Part shown: in pieces, positions 23,611 through 34,998 of the stretch
Position numbering within the stretch: the first letter of the stretch is position 1
How the letters are laid out: each line of letters opens with the position of its first letter
Assembly (NCBI GenBank): GCA_034770075.1
Contig: CM068383.1
Span: forward strand, 40,939,222 to 41,003,221
Source: Aralia elata
Lineage: Eukaryota; Streptophyta; Magnoliopsida; Apiales; Araliaceae
DNA length: 64,000 nt
Direction of reading: 5' to 3'
Notes under the pieces: generated by a model
Seen by the model: only the letters and a program-made list of their open reading frames with translations
What the model was told of the DNA's origin: nothing
The model's database searches: none
Made by a program: the position numbers and the translations under genes

Positions 23611-26600
23611 CTAAACAAATAATTGAGGAAAATTTTGCATCATTATCTCTTCGAGTTCCCACGTTGCTTCTTCAGCACTGTGGTTCCTCTAGATTACCTT
23701 AACGGAAGGTATCACTTTATTTCTAAGAACTTGCTCCTTCCTGTCCACTATCTGAACAGGTATCTCTTCATAAGACAAATATTTCTCAAACTGTATTGGT
23801 TCATACTTTATTACATGTTTATAATCAGACTTATACGGTCGTAGCACCGATATGTGGAATACATTATGAATGTGGCCTAACTCAGGAGGTAAAGCTACCT
23901 CATAAGCTACCTTACCCACCCGTTTCAACACTTCAAAGGGTCCAATGAATCGCGGACTCAGCTTACCCTTTTTACCAAATCTGATTTTTCCCTTCCAGGG
24001 AGATACTTTGAGGAACACAAAGCTCCCGACTTCAAATTCACGATTTTGTCTGTGTTGATCAGCATACTTCTTCTGTCTGTCTTGAGCGGCTATTAGTCTG
24101 GCTCTTATCATCTTGACAATTTCAGTAGTTTGTTGTACCAGCTCGGGTCCCAATAGTCGTCGTTCACCAACCTCATCCCAGCATAATGGAGTTCTGCATT
24201 TCCTTCCATACAATGCTTCGTAGGGCGGCATGCCGATACTAGCGTGACGACTATTGTTGTAAGCAAACTCGATCAGAGGTAAATGATCATCCCAATTGCC
24301 TTTAAAATCCATGACGCACGCCCAAAGCATATCCTCCAACGTCTGAATTGTTCTTTCGCTCTGGCCATCGGTTTGAGGATGATAGGTTGTACTCATTCTC
24401 AACTGCGTTCCCAAACAAGCTTGCAAACTCCTCCAAAATTTTGACGTGAATCGTGGATCTCTGTCTGACATAATTGATACTGGAACACCGTGCCTCGAAA
24501 TAATTTCCTTGACATATAACTTCGCCAGCTGATCTAAAGTAAATCTGATTTTAATCGGCAAGAAATGCGCTGATTTTGTCAATCTGTCAACTATAACCCA
24601 TATTGCGTCATAACCCTTCTGAGTAGTCGGAAACCCTACCACAAAGTCCATTGTGATATGCTCCCACTTCCATTCGGGTATCTCCAAGGGCTGTAGCAAA
24701 CCACTTGGTCGTTGATGCTCCGCTTTAACTCTCTGACAAGTGAGACACTTCGCAACACACTCGGCAACCTCTCTTTTCATGTTTGGCCACCAAAAATGTT
24801 GGCGAAGATCCTGGTACATTTTTGTACTTCCCGGGTGAATCGAAAATCTTGAACTGTGAGCTTCGTTCAAAATCTCTTCTCTGATCTCTGGCACTGACGG
24901 AACCCAGACTCTGCCCTCAAATCTTAGCATTCCTTCGGTATCGATTTTATATTTGAGCTCTTCACCTTCAAGCACTCTTTTCCGTATATTAATACACTCC
25001 TCATCCTTGAGCTGCGCTTCCTTAACTTTTTCCACCAAAGTTGGTTGAGTTTCCATCTGGAACAATTTTTCATTAGGCTCTGCCAGATTCTTCACCTCTA
25101 ACTCCAATTTAGCCATTCCCGCTACGAGCTTCTCCTGATCAGTTAACAAAAATAGTTTCTCCCGACCTTTTCTACTCAAAGCGTCGGCAACCACATTAGC
25201 CTTTCCCGGATGGTATAGAATTTCACAATCATAATCTTTGATCAATTCTATCCATCTCCTCTGTTTCAAATCCTTTTGCGTGAAAATATACTTCAGACTT
25301 TTATGGTCTGTATATATTTCACACTTCTCCCCATAGAGATAGTGCCTCCAGATTTTCAAAGCAAACACCACGGCTGCTAACTCCAAATCATGGGTCGGAT
25401 ACCCTTTTTCATAGTCTTTTAGTTGGCGCGATGCATATGCAATAACCTTACCATTCTGCATCAACACACAACCAAGTCCTTTATGTGATGCGTCACTATA
25501 CACCACAAAATTTCCTGTATCATCTAGTAAAGACAACACAGGTGCCGAACTTAGTCTCTTCTTCAGTTCTTGGAAACTCTCTTCACACTTCTCCGTCCAA
25601 ACAAACTTCACCGACTTTCTTGTTAAATTTGTCAACGGAGTGGCGATCCTGGAAAAATCTTGAATAAAACGCCTATAGTATCCTGCCAAACCAAAGAAAC
25701 TCCTCACTTCTGACGGTGTCTTCGGCTGATCCCAGTTCATTACAGCCTCGACTTTTGCTGGATCCACCGAAATCCCGTCTTTATCAATAACATGTCCAAG
25801 AAATTGAACACGTTCCAACCAAAATTCGCACTTTGAAAATTTTGCATACAATTTCTCCTTCCTTAACGCCTCCAATGTCACCCTTAAATGTTCCACGTTT
25901 TCTTTTTGGGTTTTGGAGTAAACCAAAATGTCGACTATGAATACCACCACAAACTTATCCAAAAATGGTTTGAACACCCTATTCATTAAGTCCATGAATG
26001 CTGCAGGCGCATTCGTTAAAACAAATGACATAACCAAAAACTCATAGTGGCCATATCTAGTTCGAAATGCTGTTTTTGGTATGTCTTCCTTTCTCACCTT
26101 CAACTAATGGTATCCACTTCGCAGATCTATCTTCAAAAAATATCTTGCTCCCTTCAATTGGTCAAACAGGTCATCGATTCTTGGCAACGGGTACTTGTTT
26201 TTGATCGTGACCTTGTTCAATTCTCTATAATCAATGCAAAGACGCATTGATCCATCCTTCTTCTTAACAAACAATACCGACGCTCCCCATGGCGAAACGC
26301 TCGGTTGAATATACTTCTTATCTAGCAACTCTTGCAATTGCACCATCAACTCCTTCATCTCTACCGGAGCCATTCTATATGGGGCTTTTGATATAGGGGT
26401 TGTACCCGGTGCTAAATCAATTACAAACTCGATTTCCCTATCTGGCGGTAATCCTGGCAAATCATTAGGAAACACGTCCGCAAAATCCCTTACTACCGGT
26501 ATCTCCTCTAGCTTCACACTCACCTTCCTGGTATCGACTATGTAGGCTAGATATCCTATACATCCTTGTCTCAACATCTTTCTGGCCTGCATCATCGTCA

Positions 26601-28101
26601 GACAACTCGTTTGTCTAGGCGACTTGCTGCCATAAAACACTACCTTTGACGGAGTCATAAGGTTCACACACTTCTTTTGACAATCAATAACTGCCCCATG
26701 GTTAAACAACCAATCCATTCCTAGAATGACGTCAAACTCCCCAAGACGAATTGGGATCAAGTTGACAGTCATCACATGACCCTTAATATCTACCTGATAG
26801 TTCTTGTGGACAAACTTAACAGGATTCACCTCCCTATTCGCAATTTCTATATTCATAGGGTAATCTAATTCTTCCTGAGGTAACTCTAATTTCTTAGCAA
26901 AATCATCGGATATAAATGAGCAAGTAGCACCCGAGTCAAACAATACATAAGCATTAACATTATTGACTGGAATGATACCTGACACTACATCCTTTGATTG
27001 CACAGCATCCTGCACCGTCATATTGAACGTTCGAGCGGTAGGTCGGTTGGGCTGTGCCGGTCCTGTGATAGTAAGATTGCCACCACCGCTGTTTCCTTTT
27101 CCTGCACTGGCTCCACCTGTAGTTGCTTTCTTAGGACAGTCTCGGGCAAAGTGATCCTTCGACCCGCAAATGAAACATGCTCCTTTCTTCGGATTAGGGC
27201 AATATGGTGAAATATGACCCTCTTGTCCACAGTTGAAGCATACCCTCTTACCCTTCAAACAAGCACCCATATGGCTCTTTCCACAGTTGCTGCACACCTC
27301 CACCTTCTTCTTCTGATTACCCTGCTGACTTCCCGCAGAGTTACTATCATTCCATTTCCTCTTCTGATTACTGCCGCCATGGCTACCACTTGCCTTGTTT
27401 TCACTTTCATTCTTCTTCTTCCTCTGCTCCTGATTGTACTTGGACAACGCATCACTGCCTCCTTCAGCGATAATTGCCTTTTCTAACACCGCCGCAAATG
27501 AGTTCAGTTGAAACAACGAAACTCGACCATATAACCAAGGCTTCAATCCCTGCTCAAATCTCCTAGTCTTTCGCTCATCCGTGTTGACTTGGTATGGCGC
27601 AAACCTCGCCAACTCGTTGAATTTTTTTGCATACTCAGGTACCGTCATATTACCTTACTTCAGCTCTAGAAACTGCACCTCCATCTGATTCTGAGCACTT
27701 GCCGGAAAGTAAGTCTAAAAAAACATCTCCTTAAATCGCTCCCACGGAATAATCCCTTGCCCACCTCGGGTCTGATTAGCTTGCCACCAGTAGCTAGCTT
27801 CTGACTTCAGCATAAAGGTTGCAAATGCCGTCTTCTGGTCCTCATTGACCCTAGCGACATCAAACACCTTCTCCATCTCCATGACCCAGGTTTGTGCCTC
27901 GATCAGATTCATAGAGCCGTGATATTCCGGAGGTCCGACAGCCTTGAAATCTTTAAAAGTCGTAGCCTGAGCTTGGGGTTGATTCGTGAATGCTCCAGTT
28001 AATAGATTCACTAACTGCTGCATTGGGTTAGTGTTAGCTTCTTCGTTGTTTGTAGATCCCTCAGGAGTTTGTTGACAGGTTGGTTGTCTTCTTGGCGGCA
28101 T
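23611..28101 (-). pseudogene. Tekay gag-pol-chromodomain, right copy, one frame with four stops
   Basis: One frame of 1497 codons from MPPRRQ (28101) to TAG at 23611-23613. By codon: gag 1-260; zinc motifs about 270-321 (CFNCGQEGHISPYC, CFICGSKDHFARDC); protease FDSGAT about 388; RT about 550-830; RNase H about 870-1000; integrase H2C2 and DDE core about 1090-1300; GPF/Y-type segment; chromodomain-like end EEATWELEE. Stops at 27715-27717, 27655-27657 and 26104-26106 sit at Gln positions. TAG 23689-23691 replaces a Trp of the chromodomain. The RT catalytic motif reads FIVD instead of FIDD (left copy intact). No frameshift was found. Domain order and the C-terminal chromodomain define Tekay/Del chromovirus. 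Confidence 0.92.
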
Positions 28102-28395
28102 CTTACTGTTAAAAATTCGCGCTATTAGATTATTATTCAATTGCTTAAACATTTAAGTCTTAACTTAAACATTTATAGACAATACTTAAACACATAACAC
28201 ATCTGATAAACTTTCACATTTTATTCATTTACTGATTCAAAACATAATAGGAATAGCATCGTGGTTATTTACATCAAATCATCTATCCTGAAATCACAAA
28301 GTTCCAGGATTACATCATTATTCTATCCCATTATATAAACTGGGATTAACAACTTATTAACTCATAAATTTCATAATAACATAACTAATCATAAT

Positions 28396-29214
28396 CTATG
28401 ATGACATCCTACGACGCACAGCTTCCTGGCGTTCCTGCTTCATAATACGAGTCACCATCCTTCGATCCACCATATCTAGATGACGATGAACTCGATCCAA
28501 AGCTCTATCCACTGTGGAGTGAAAAATATACTCCATATCATCAATCTTGGCCTTCTTTGACCGCACCTCACATTCAACACGATCTGCGCGGTTAGCCTCC
28601 CTCAACCAATCGGTCTCAGCTCTCGCCCGCTTAGCTGACTCCTCTTTCAACTCATCTCGTACAATTTCATTTCTGGCTATCAGCTATCCCCGTCGATACT
28701 CAGACTGTGCTAGCCTCTGCTCAGCCTCAGCAAGACGTGATAAAAGGTCTTGGATCTCAGCATCCTTCTGCTCTAGAGTGACTTGACGTTCCGCAGCCTG
28801 TTCCTCTAACTCCTCCTTTTCACTCTCTACATGAACCAGCTTCCATTCCACGTCTCCAAGACGTATATCAAGCTCCTCAATCTCACTACTCTTCTGCTCC
28901 AAGGCAGTCTGTCGCTCTGGCAGCTGCCTCTCTAACTCCTCCACTCTGTCCTGCAACTCTATGTTGCGATCATACACCTGCTCGTACATCTGAACACGTA
29001 AGGAAGATAGTGATACCCCCTCAGGGTCCTCCTTCTCCTCAACCTCTTCAGGTTCCTCCTCAGGGTCCTCCTCAGGGTCAGTCTCAGGCTCATACTCGTG
29101 GCCTGTAACTGTAATCAATGGGGATGGCTCCCTCTGCACTAGCTACTCATAAACTACGTGAATATCTCGGGACTCCTCCTCCCTAGCCTGGCTGGGCTCT
29201 CCTCTATCCGTCAT
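28396..29214 (-). pseudogene. pre-gag coiled-coil ORF, right Tekay copy
   Basis: Same 273-codon frame as 19563-20381, from ATG 29214, with the RDIHVV motif, acidic run, coiled coil around RNIELQDRVEELE and the tail EAVRRRMSS. Two TAG stops (29143-29145 and 28684-28686), both shared with the left copy and both compatible with CAG to TAG. The codon that is a third stop in the left copy is still CAG here. Function unknown. A structural partner of Gag is a guess based on position and coiled coil only. Confidence 0.75.
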
Positions 29215-29436
29215 CCTGACAACAAAATTTTAAGTTTTAATTACTAATCGATAATACTCGCGAGCACATAAGTTTCTTATCAAATAAGCACATAGCACAT
29301 AATCGTTTTATTGTCTTTTATGAATTTCCGTAATTCATTCCTTAGAACTCGATAAGAGTTTATCACCACTATATTCTTTATCTTCTAAAAGGCTACTACC
29401 CTAAGGTTTTCCCCACCTAAAGGTTCATAACCTACA

Positions 29437-29448
29437 GCTCTGATACCA
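29437..29448 (-). other. primer binding site, right Tekay copy
   Basis: TGGTATCAGAGC on the minus strand, three bases from LTR C. It is the canonical initiator Met-tRNA site. Confidence 0.85.
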
Positions 29449-29451
29449 ACC

Positions 29452-32351
29452 TGTGACACCCCCAAATCCAGGTACTTAATTTCCACTGATTTGGTGTTCA
29501 CTATAACATACATTCACGTCTATCTACCCATAATTAAGAACAATTAAATAAACTTAAAGAAACATCTGCCCAAAATGGTGGGGTTACATCACCAAACTAT
29601 TAAATAATCAAATCCCAGGTTATCTTAACCTTAATACATCAAATGCGGAATAAAATAATTTTAAACAAGTCTTGGATACAAATAAATATCAAGTGGATAA
29701 TAAATCTCTTGCTACTTTGGCATCTTGCCCTTGCCTTTACTCGTGGACGGTTCGTCCTGCTTTTCTGGCTTAGCTGCAATGATTAATGCAAGAGTGAGCA
29801 AACAATTGCTCACAAGTACGATAACAATAATGTTTAAATGAAATAGATTTCAACTGAGGAATAATAATTTTCTGAATCTCGGTCAATAAATGATCAAAGT
29901 CTAAAAGCTCGTTTGAATGCTCGATTCAAAGAAAAAATAGATTTCAAGATTTAGAAATTATATCTGAGGGTCACAAGATCTCGAACTATGTCCTAGGTTA
30001 ACAAGTATTTCTACAGGAACCTTTAACAGTCATATAGACTATGGACCAACATCTCGTACTCAGGGGGATCAGCCCTTTGTACAATGTATTGTGCACAAAC
30101 ATTTTAACGCTGTCGCGTAAATAATCCCCTATATAAGGGTTGTTCATCTCAGTTTATCGTCTGAATCCGTACCAAAAGGAACTTGGCTTGGAACAAGTAT
30201 AGAAAATATTCTAAGTCTTTGAAACGCTCATCAACTAAGGACTAGCTGATTCAATAAGGGTTTGCTAGTCTAGTTCATCAATAGAGTTTGTTCAATAGAA
30301 CTATACTCGAAATTTGAATAACAACAATGATTGAAATAAAGCTTAAGTACGTAGCATGATAGTAACCTTGCTTGAATATCAATAAGCTAAGGTCATAAGC
30401 ATGCTCAATATAAATGAACTTGCATTGAATAAATTAACAAGTTAAAAGGAAAGAATAACTTGCTATAAGTAATTTTAAAGTTTAAGAAAGGAAAACTTGC
30501 TCAACGTAAAAGTAATAAGTTGAGATAAGGAACTTGCCTCAAGCGTAGATTACAAATTAAATATCTCACGATCCTTAAATAACCTATACATTTAATTATA
30601 AGATGGTAACATAATTAGTCACAAGTCTAAAAGCATTTTAGGCTTGCTTTTTATCTCATTTTATTATAATATCTCATTTAGCATACCATAATCAACAAGT
30701 ATCAACCATCTTGGAATTTCATTAATTACTTAATACTTTATTATAGGTCTTAACACATAGCAAGAACCATAAAATAAATTAATAAAATATATTATTTTTT
30801 TTTATACTGTTCCACCGTCGGGGCGGGAAAATGCTTAACAAAAAATCTCGCCGGGGCGAAGATTTTCTTAACAACACTCTCGCCGGGGCGAGAGGCTCGT
30901 CGGGGCGAAGAAAGTCAGTACATTTCTCTCACCGGGGCGAGAGACTCGACAGACTTCTTCTCCAGCTCGCGAACCAATGAAAACTTAGGCCAAATTTGGC
31001 CAAAATTTCTGAATTTTATCATCCAGTACACAAACTAAATATACCCAGACATCAAATATGCTAGAAAACAAATAACCAACATGTTTCCAACTAATTTAAC
31101 CATTATAAAACACATAATCAACCAATTTAAAACCAAAAATTCACTGTTAAACAATTTATTCAAGTTTTGGCCATTTTCATGAAATTAAACACTGTAACTT
31201 CATATTTCAACCAATTAAAACCATTCTTCTTGAATTATTCTTGTTTTTCATCATACAATCATAAACAATTATTAATTCACCGATTAATAACCAAATTGAA
31301 TCATCAATTTTCATACAAATATGCTATACATGAAATAAAGCTCTGTAAAATTAAGAACTCAATTCTAAAGCATGTCTTCATGAATTAATACTTCTAAATT
31401 AATTATTATTCATAATGTAATCATCTAACACATGATTACTATCAAATACACCAAGTAATTCATGTTTTAAGCAAGTAAATTTTATATAGGGAACTAAAAT
31501 AATGAAATACAGGAAAGAACTTAAAAAGGATTATACCTTCAATTGTTTAGAAAATTTGATTAAACTTCCTTGCTTGAATTCTTACTCCAATCTCCAAGCT
31601 TTTCTCACAATTTCTCTCTTTTCTCTCAACTCTCAAATTCACAGAGTTCTCTCAATTCTAACTCTCTCAATACTCTGTTCTTTGCTCTTCTTTCTTTTCT
31701 TTCTTAACTGACGTAGTTAGAAAAATAAAACTGATAAAAAAAATAAAAACTGATAATTAATATAATAACGTATAATCTAAATTTAATCCATCAGTTTAAA
31801 ATTTCAAAAGCAATAAGGCTATATTTGGCAATTACAAAATAAAATAACCCATTATTCTATCTAAAGGTCTTAAGGCCTTGTTTGGTAAAACACAAATAAA
31901 ATAATCCATTATTTCCAAACAAAAGGTATAGGGCCTTGTTTGGTAAAACTGAATTAAACACTTTCTCATTTATTTTAATAAATCACCATAACATATAGTT
32001 TTAAAATGTCACACTTCTAATTTAATTGAACTTATTATTAAATAAATTCAATTAAACTTTATTAACTAAATTAATAACTTATGTAACAAATAACAATAAT
32101 ACCAAATAAATTCTCTTATTCAAATAAATCATTTATTCAAATAAACCTTTTCATCATCTAATTTAATTATTAAATTAAATTAGAATAATCATAACAAATC
32201 ACATTCAAATAACATTTAACATTATTAAACTTAACATATACCCATTCCACAAAAACTTAATAAATTATTTATTTAGCTCAATAAATTAATAAAAATATTT
32301 ATATAACTCAATAACTATTTTTATCTAATCACAAAAATTGCATTCGTTACA
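29452..32351 (-). repeat. Tekay LTR C, outer 5' LTR of the array
   Basis: 2,900 bases, TGTGACACC to TTCGTTACA. It keeps the longest GC cassette (five modules, 30813-30942). Its right third carries private variants not found in LTRs A and B, such as CAATAACTATTTTTATCTAATC near the end, which exposes the mosaic nature of LTR B. Confidence 0.9.
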
Positions 32352-33164
32352 ATTACATTTAAACCCGGGCTCCATTACAAACGGGTCTTCATGGGCTCCT
32401 TGCTCATTTGTCTCCAATTCTTCAAAATTAATTCTAACTAGTCCTATTACAAAAACTATTTACAACAAATAGAAACCTCGATCAGCAGTCAAGGGGAAGT
32501 ACATAGGAGGGAGATAGAATTTACATTAAGAAAAATTAGAAAAGACGAGGTACGCAGACCCCATTTAAAAAAACCCATACATTCAAGCATCCACTACAAT
32601 AAATCCAATCACATATTGGTCAATAGTCCATAATCAATCCCTATTTATTATCATACATATCTCTATATGTATCAATAAATAACATTAATCCCATAAATAA
32701 TAAAACCATTCCATATATGCATTGATATCAATTAATGGGCAAAAGTTTTGCTAATATTTAGTTTTGAAACAAAATAAACTCTTTTATTTTAATCAAAAAC
32801 CAAATCCAAATTAAACTCCTTTAATTTTAGCAATCTGAAATCATATTCCATATAAAATAAACATTTTTATTTTAAACTTTTATCAATTAAATAAACCATT
32901 TATGTTAATTGAGAAAAACAAAAAAATTTCAAAGTCTGCACACCGGCGCGGCCGCGCTCCAAATTGAACTAGGAGCGGCGCGACTGCGCTGCACCCCCAG
33001 AAACGTTTTCTGGGTTAGGGCGCGGTTGCGCTCCAGAAAGAGCTAGAAGCGGCGCGGCCGCGCCACGACGCAGATTCAGAAAATTTTTCAGCCTAAAAAT
33101 CTGATCGTATCGCATATCATTTCATACATGGAATCATCAAAATCAATAATTAACACAAGGATTA
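32352..33164 (-). other. copia A leader, second part, with GC-rich cassette
   Basis: Starts with the second ATTAC copy (32352-32356) and continues the leader of copia A up to its PBS. Stretches at 32352-32580 match 57000-57205 of copia C in reverse complement. At 32942-33070 is a GC-rich cluster of GCGCGGCCGCGC-like modules in an AT-rich context. It is not visible in copia C, so it may be a later acquisition. No coding frame. Confidence 0.7.
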
Positions 33165-33177
33165 GGCTCTGATACCA
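33165..33177 (-). other. copia A primer binding site
   Basis: Minus strand TGGTATCAGAGCC, one base from the LTR end CTAACA. It matches initiator Met-tRNA and fixes the LTR boundary at 33179. Confidence 0.85.
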
Positions 33178-33178
33178 C

Positions 33179-34998
33179 TGTTAGGTTTGTATATAATGCA
33201 AGCATGCAATCAAATTACACAAATAGGGCAGAAGCGTGATAAAACGGATTTTAAAATTTTTATATAAACCATCACCATGATCTATCCTTGTGTTCAATTA
33301 TCAATTAAACGAAACAGAAAGAGAATAGGAATTATACCCTCGTAGATCAAAGCTTCCTCGGGTACAAGTTCAACTCCTAGTCCTTCGTGTTCTCCTCGAA
33401 TTCCACCGATGAGATTCCTTCCTTTGATCAACGTTAGCCACCCAAATGTTTGGCCTCTAGAGGTGATCCACCAAGGAAGAATAGGTATTCAAGAAGTTGG
33501 GTATAGGCAAAACCCTAGTTTCTATCTCTATAGAAATTGCAAGTACTCTCCACAATCTAATGCAAGAGTGTGTAACCCTAATCTATGATAAGACTCCTCT
33601 TATTTATAGATGTAGGAATAACCATTCCCTAAACTATTTAGGATTAGGGTTTTTATTATAATTAAACTCATTTAATTAATTATGCTCATAATCCAATTAG
33701 GAATTCATGGGAGAGTACTTCTATTAATTAATTCCCAATCCCTATTAGGAATTAAATAATAGTAATAGTAATAATAATAATAAGACTCCTCTTATTAATT
33801 TATATTTAATATTTCCAAAATATTAAATAATAAATATTAAGTTATTTAATTTATTCTATCTCCATAGATTAAATTAAATACACTTAACTTATTATTATAA
33901 TTATGCCATTTACTTCTTAAATAAATATTTTTCTTTTGTGGTGTGACCCTTTAGGTTCTCCATATTAAACCGGTTGTGAATAAATCAATTATAACAATTC
34001 TAATTTTATTTAAATAAATAAATTAAACTATTTAATTTATTTAAATAAATAATATTTATTCTACAATAAGGGTAAGCCCCCTTAGCGATCAACGACTTTT
34101 CAGATAATATAGATTTCAACATTAATCACAAAAGAACCTTTCAGTGAATAGTTACCGTACAATTCAATCCTTTTACCATACAATGTCCCAATTAAATATA
34201 AGACAATGATTTACTGTCAAGTCTTATTTTATTTAATTATATGTATTTCGATTCTCAAATGCACAACTCTAAATAATGCAAATTAGAAACTCTTTTCTAA
34301 TTTCATTCTGCCTTGACCAAGGACTACTGAGTTGTCATTTATCGAATCACATAAGACATTCACATCTTTTACTAGACGAGGTAGATTCTTTGTTGATCAT
34401 TCACCTATCTCCATGTACAACTTATTATACCCAATCATACCCTTTGATATACCCTAAAGGTCTTAAGGGACATGTCAAAGTATAACTCATCATACACAAG
34501 ATACTATGATGATCTCAAGTCCAAGGATCACTTGTACTACTATCACTAGAGGAATTCCTATTGACAGGCGAGTAAAACTCTATTAGGTATTCCTTAGCGA
34601 GCCACGTTCAGTGAACTTATTCTCCAATAAACACCTACATACTTGCTTTAGTGTCTCCACACAAATGATTATGAGATCAATCATCCTCTTCTTAAGAGCA
34701 AGCAACGTATGTACTAATCTATCCGGATTCACTAATCCCCTTTTTAGGAATCTAACGATTAGGAACAATTTTAGTTTGTGAGCTATCTAGAATTTAGATC
34801 TCATTAGCATGATCACCATCATGATTCTAAAAGCATTGCTCAAAACTATGGGTTTATCACATTTAATAAAACAGCACTATGTAGATAATATAAAATGCCT
34901 TTTAAGAAAATCAATTCTTTTATTAATAAATGAATAAGATTACAAAGTATATGCTACATCATATCAAATATGATTGGCTTGTGTGCATACTACTTTCA
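33179..34998 (-). repeat. copia A 5' LTR
   Basis: 1,820-base LTR, TGTTAGG to ACTTTCA on the plus strand (so TGAAAGT...CTAACA in element sense). It belongs to the gag at 1-1299. Related LTR pieces lie at 53083-53526, 53527-54447 and, inverted, 55524-56626. It was inserted in pol of Tekay element X: the X frame is cut after GTTP, with GGTGT at 34999-35003 as the expected duplication whose partner lies left of the window. Confidence 0.88.
33596..33610 (-). promoter_or_regulatory. TATA box in copia A LTR
   Basis: Minus strand TCTATAAATAAGAGG, about 1.39 kb downstream of the LTR start. A homologous TCTATATAAGG is at 56185-56195 in copia C, which supports a conserved promoter. Transcription would start some 25-35 bases further on the minus strand, near 33570. 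Confidence 0.55.

Larger units (their letters stand above)
2151..32351 (-). mobile_element. Tekay-type Ty3/gypsy tandem array, LTR-internal-LTR-internal-LTR
   Basis: Three LTRs (2151-14643 interrupted, 20619-23500, 29452-32351) alternate with two nearly identical internal regions (14644-20618 and 23501-29451), all on the minus strand. Each LTR starts TGTGACAC and ends GTTACA on the plus strand. PBS and PPT sites sit at the expected inner edges. The central LTR serves as 5' LTR of the left copy and 3' LTR of the right copy. With one flanking ATTAC duplication this is a tandem duplication by LTR-LTR recombination, not two insertions. Both copies carry the same nonsense codons. Confidence 0.85.
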
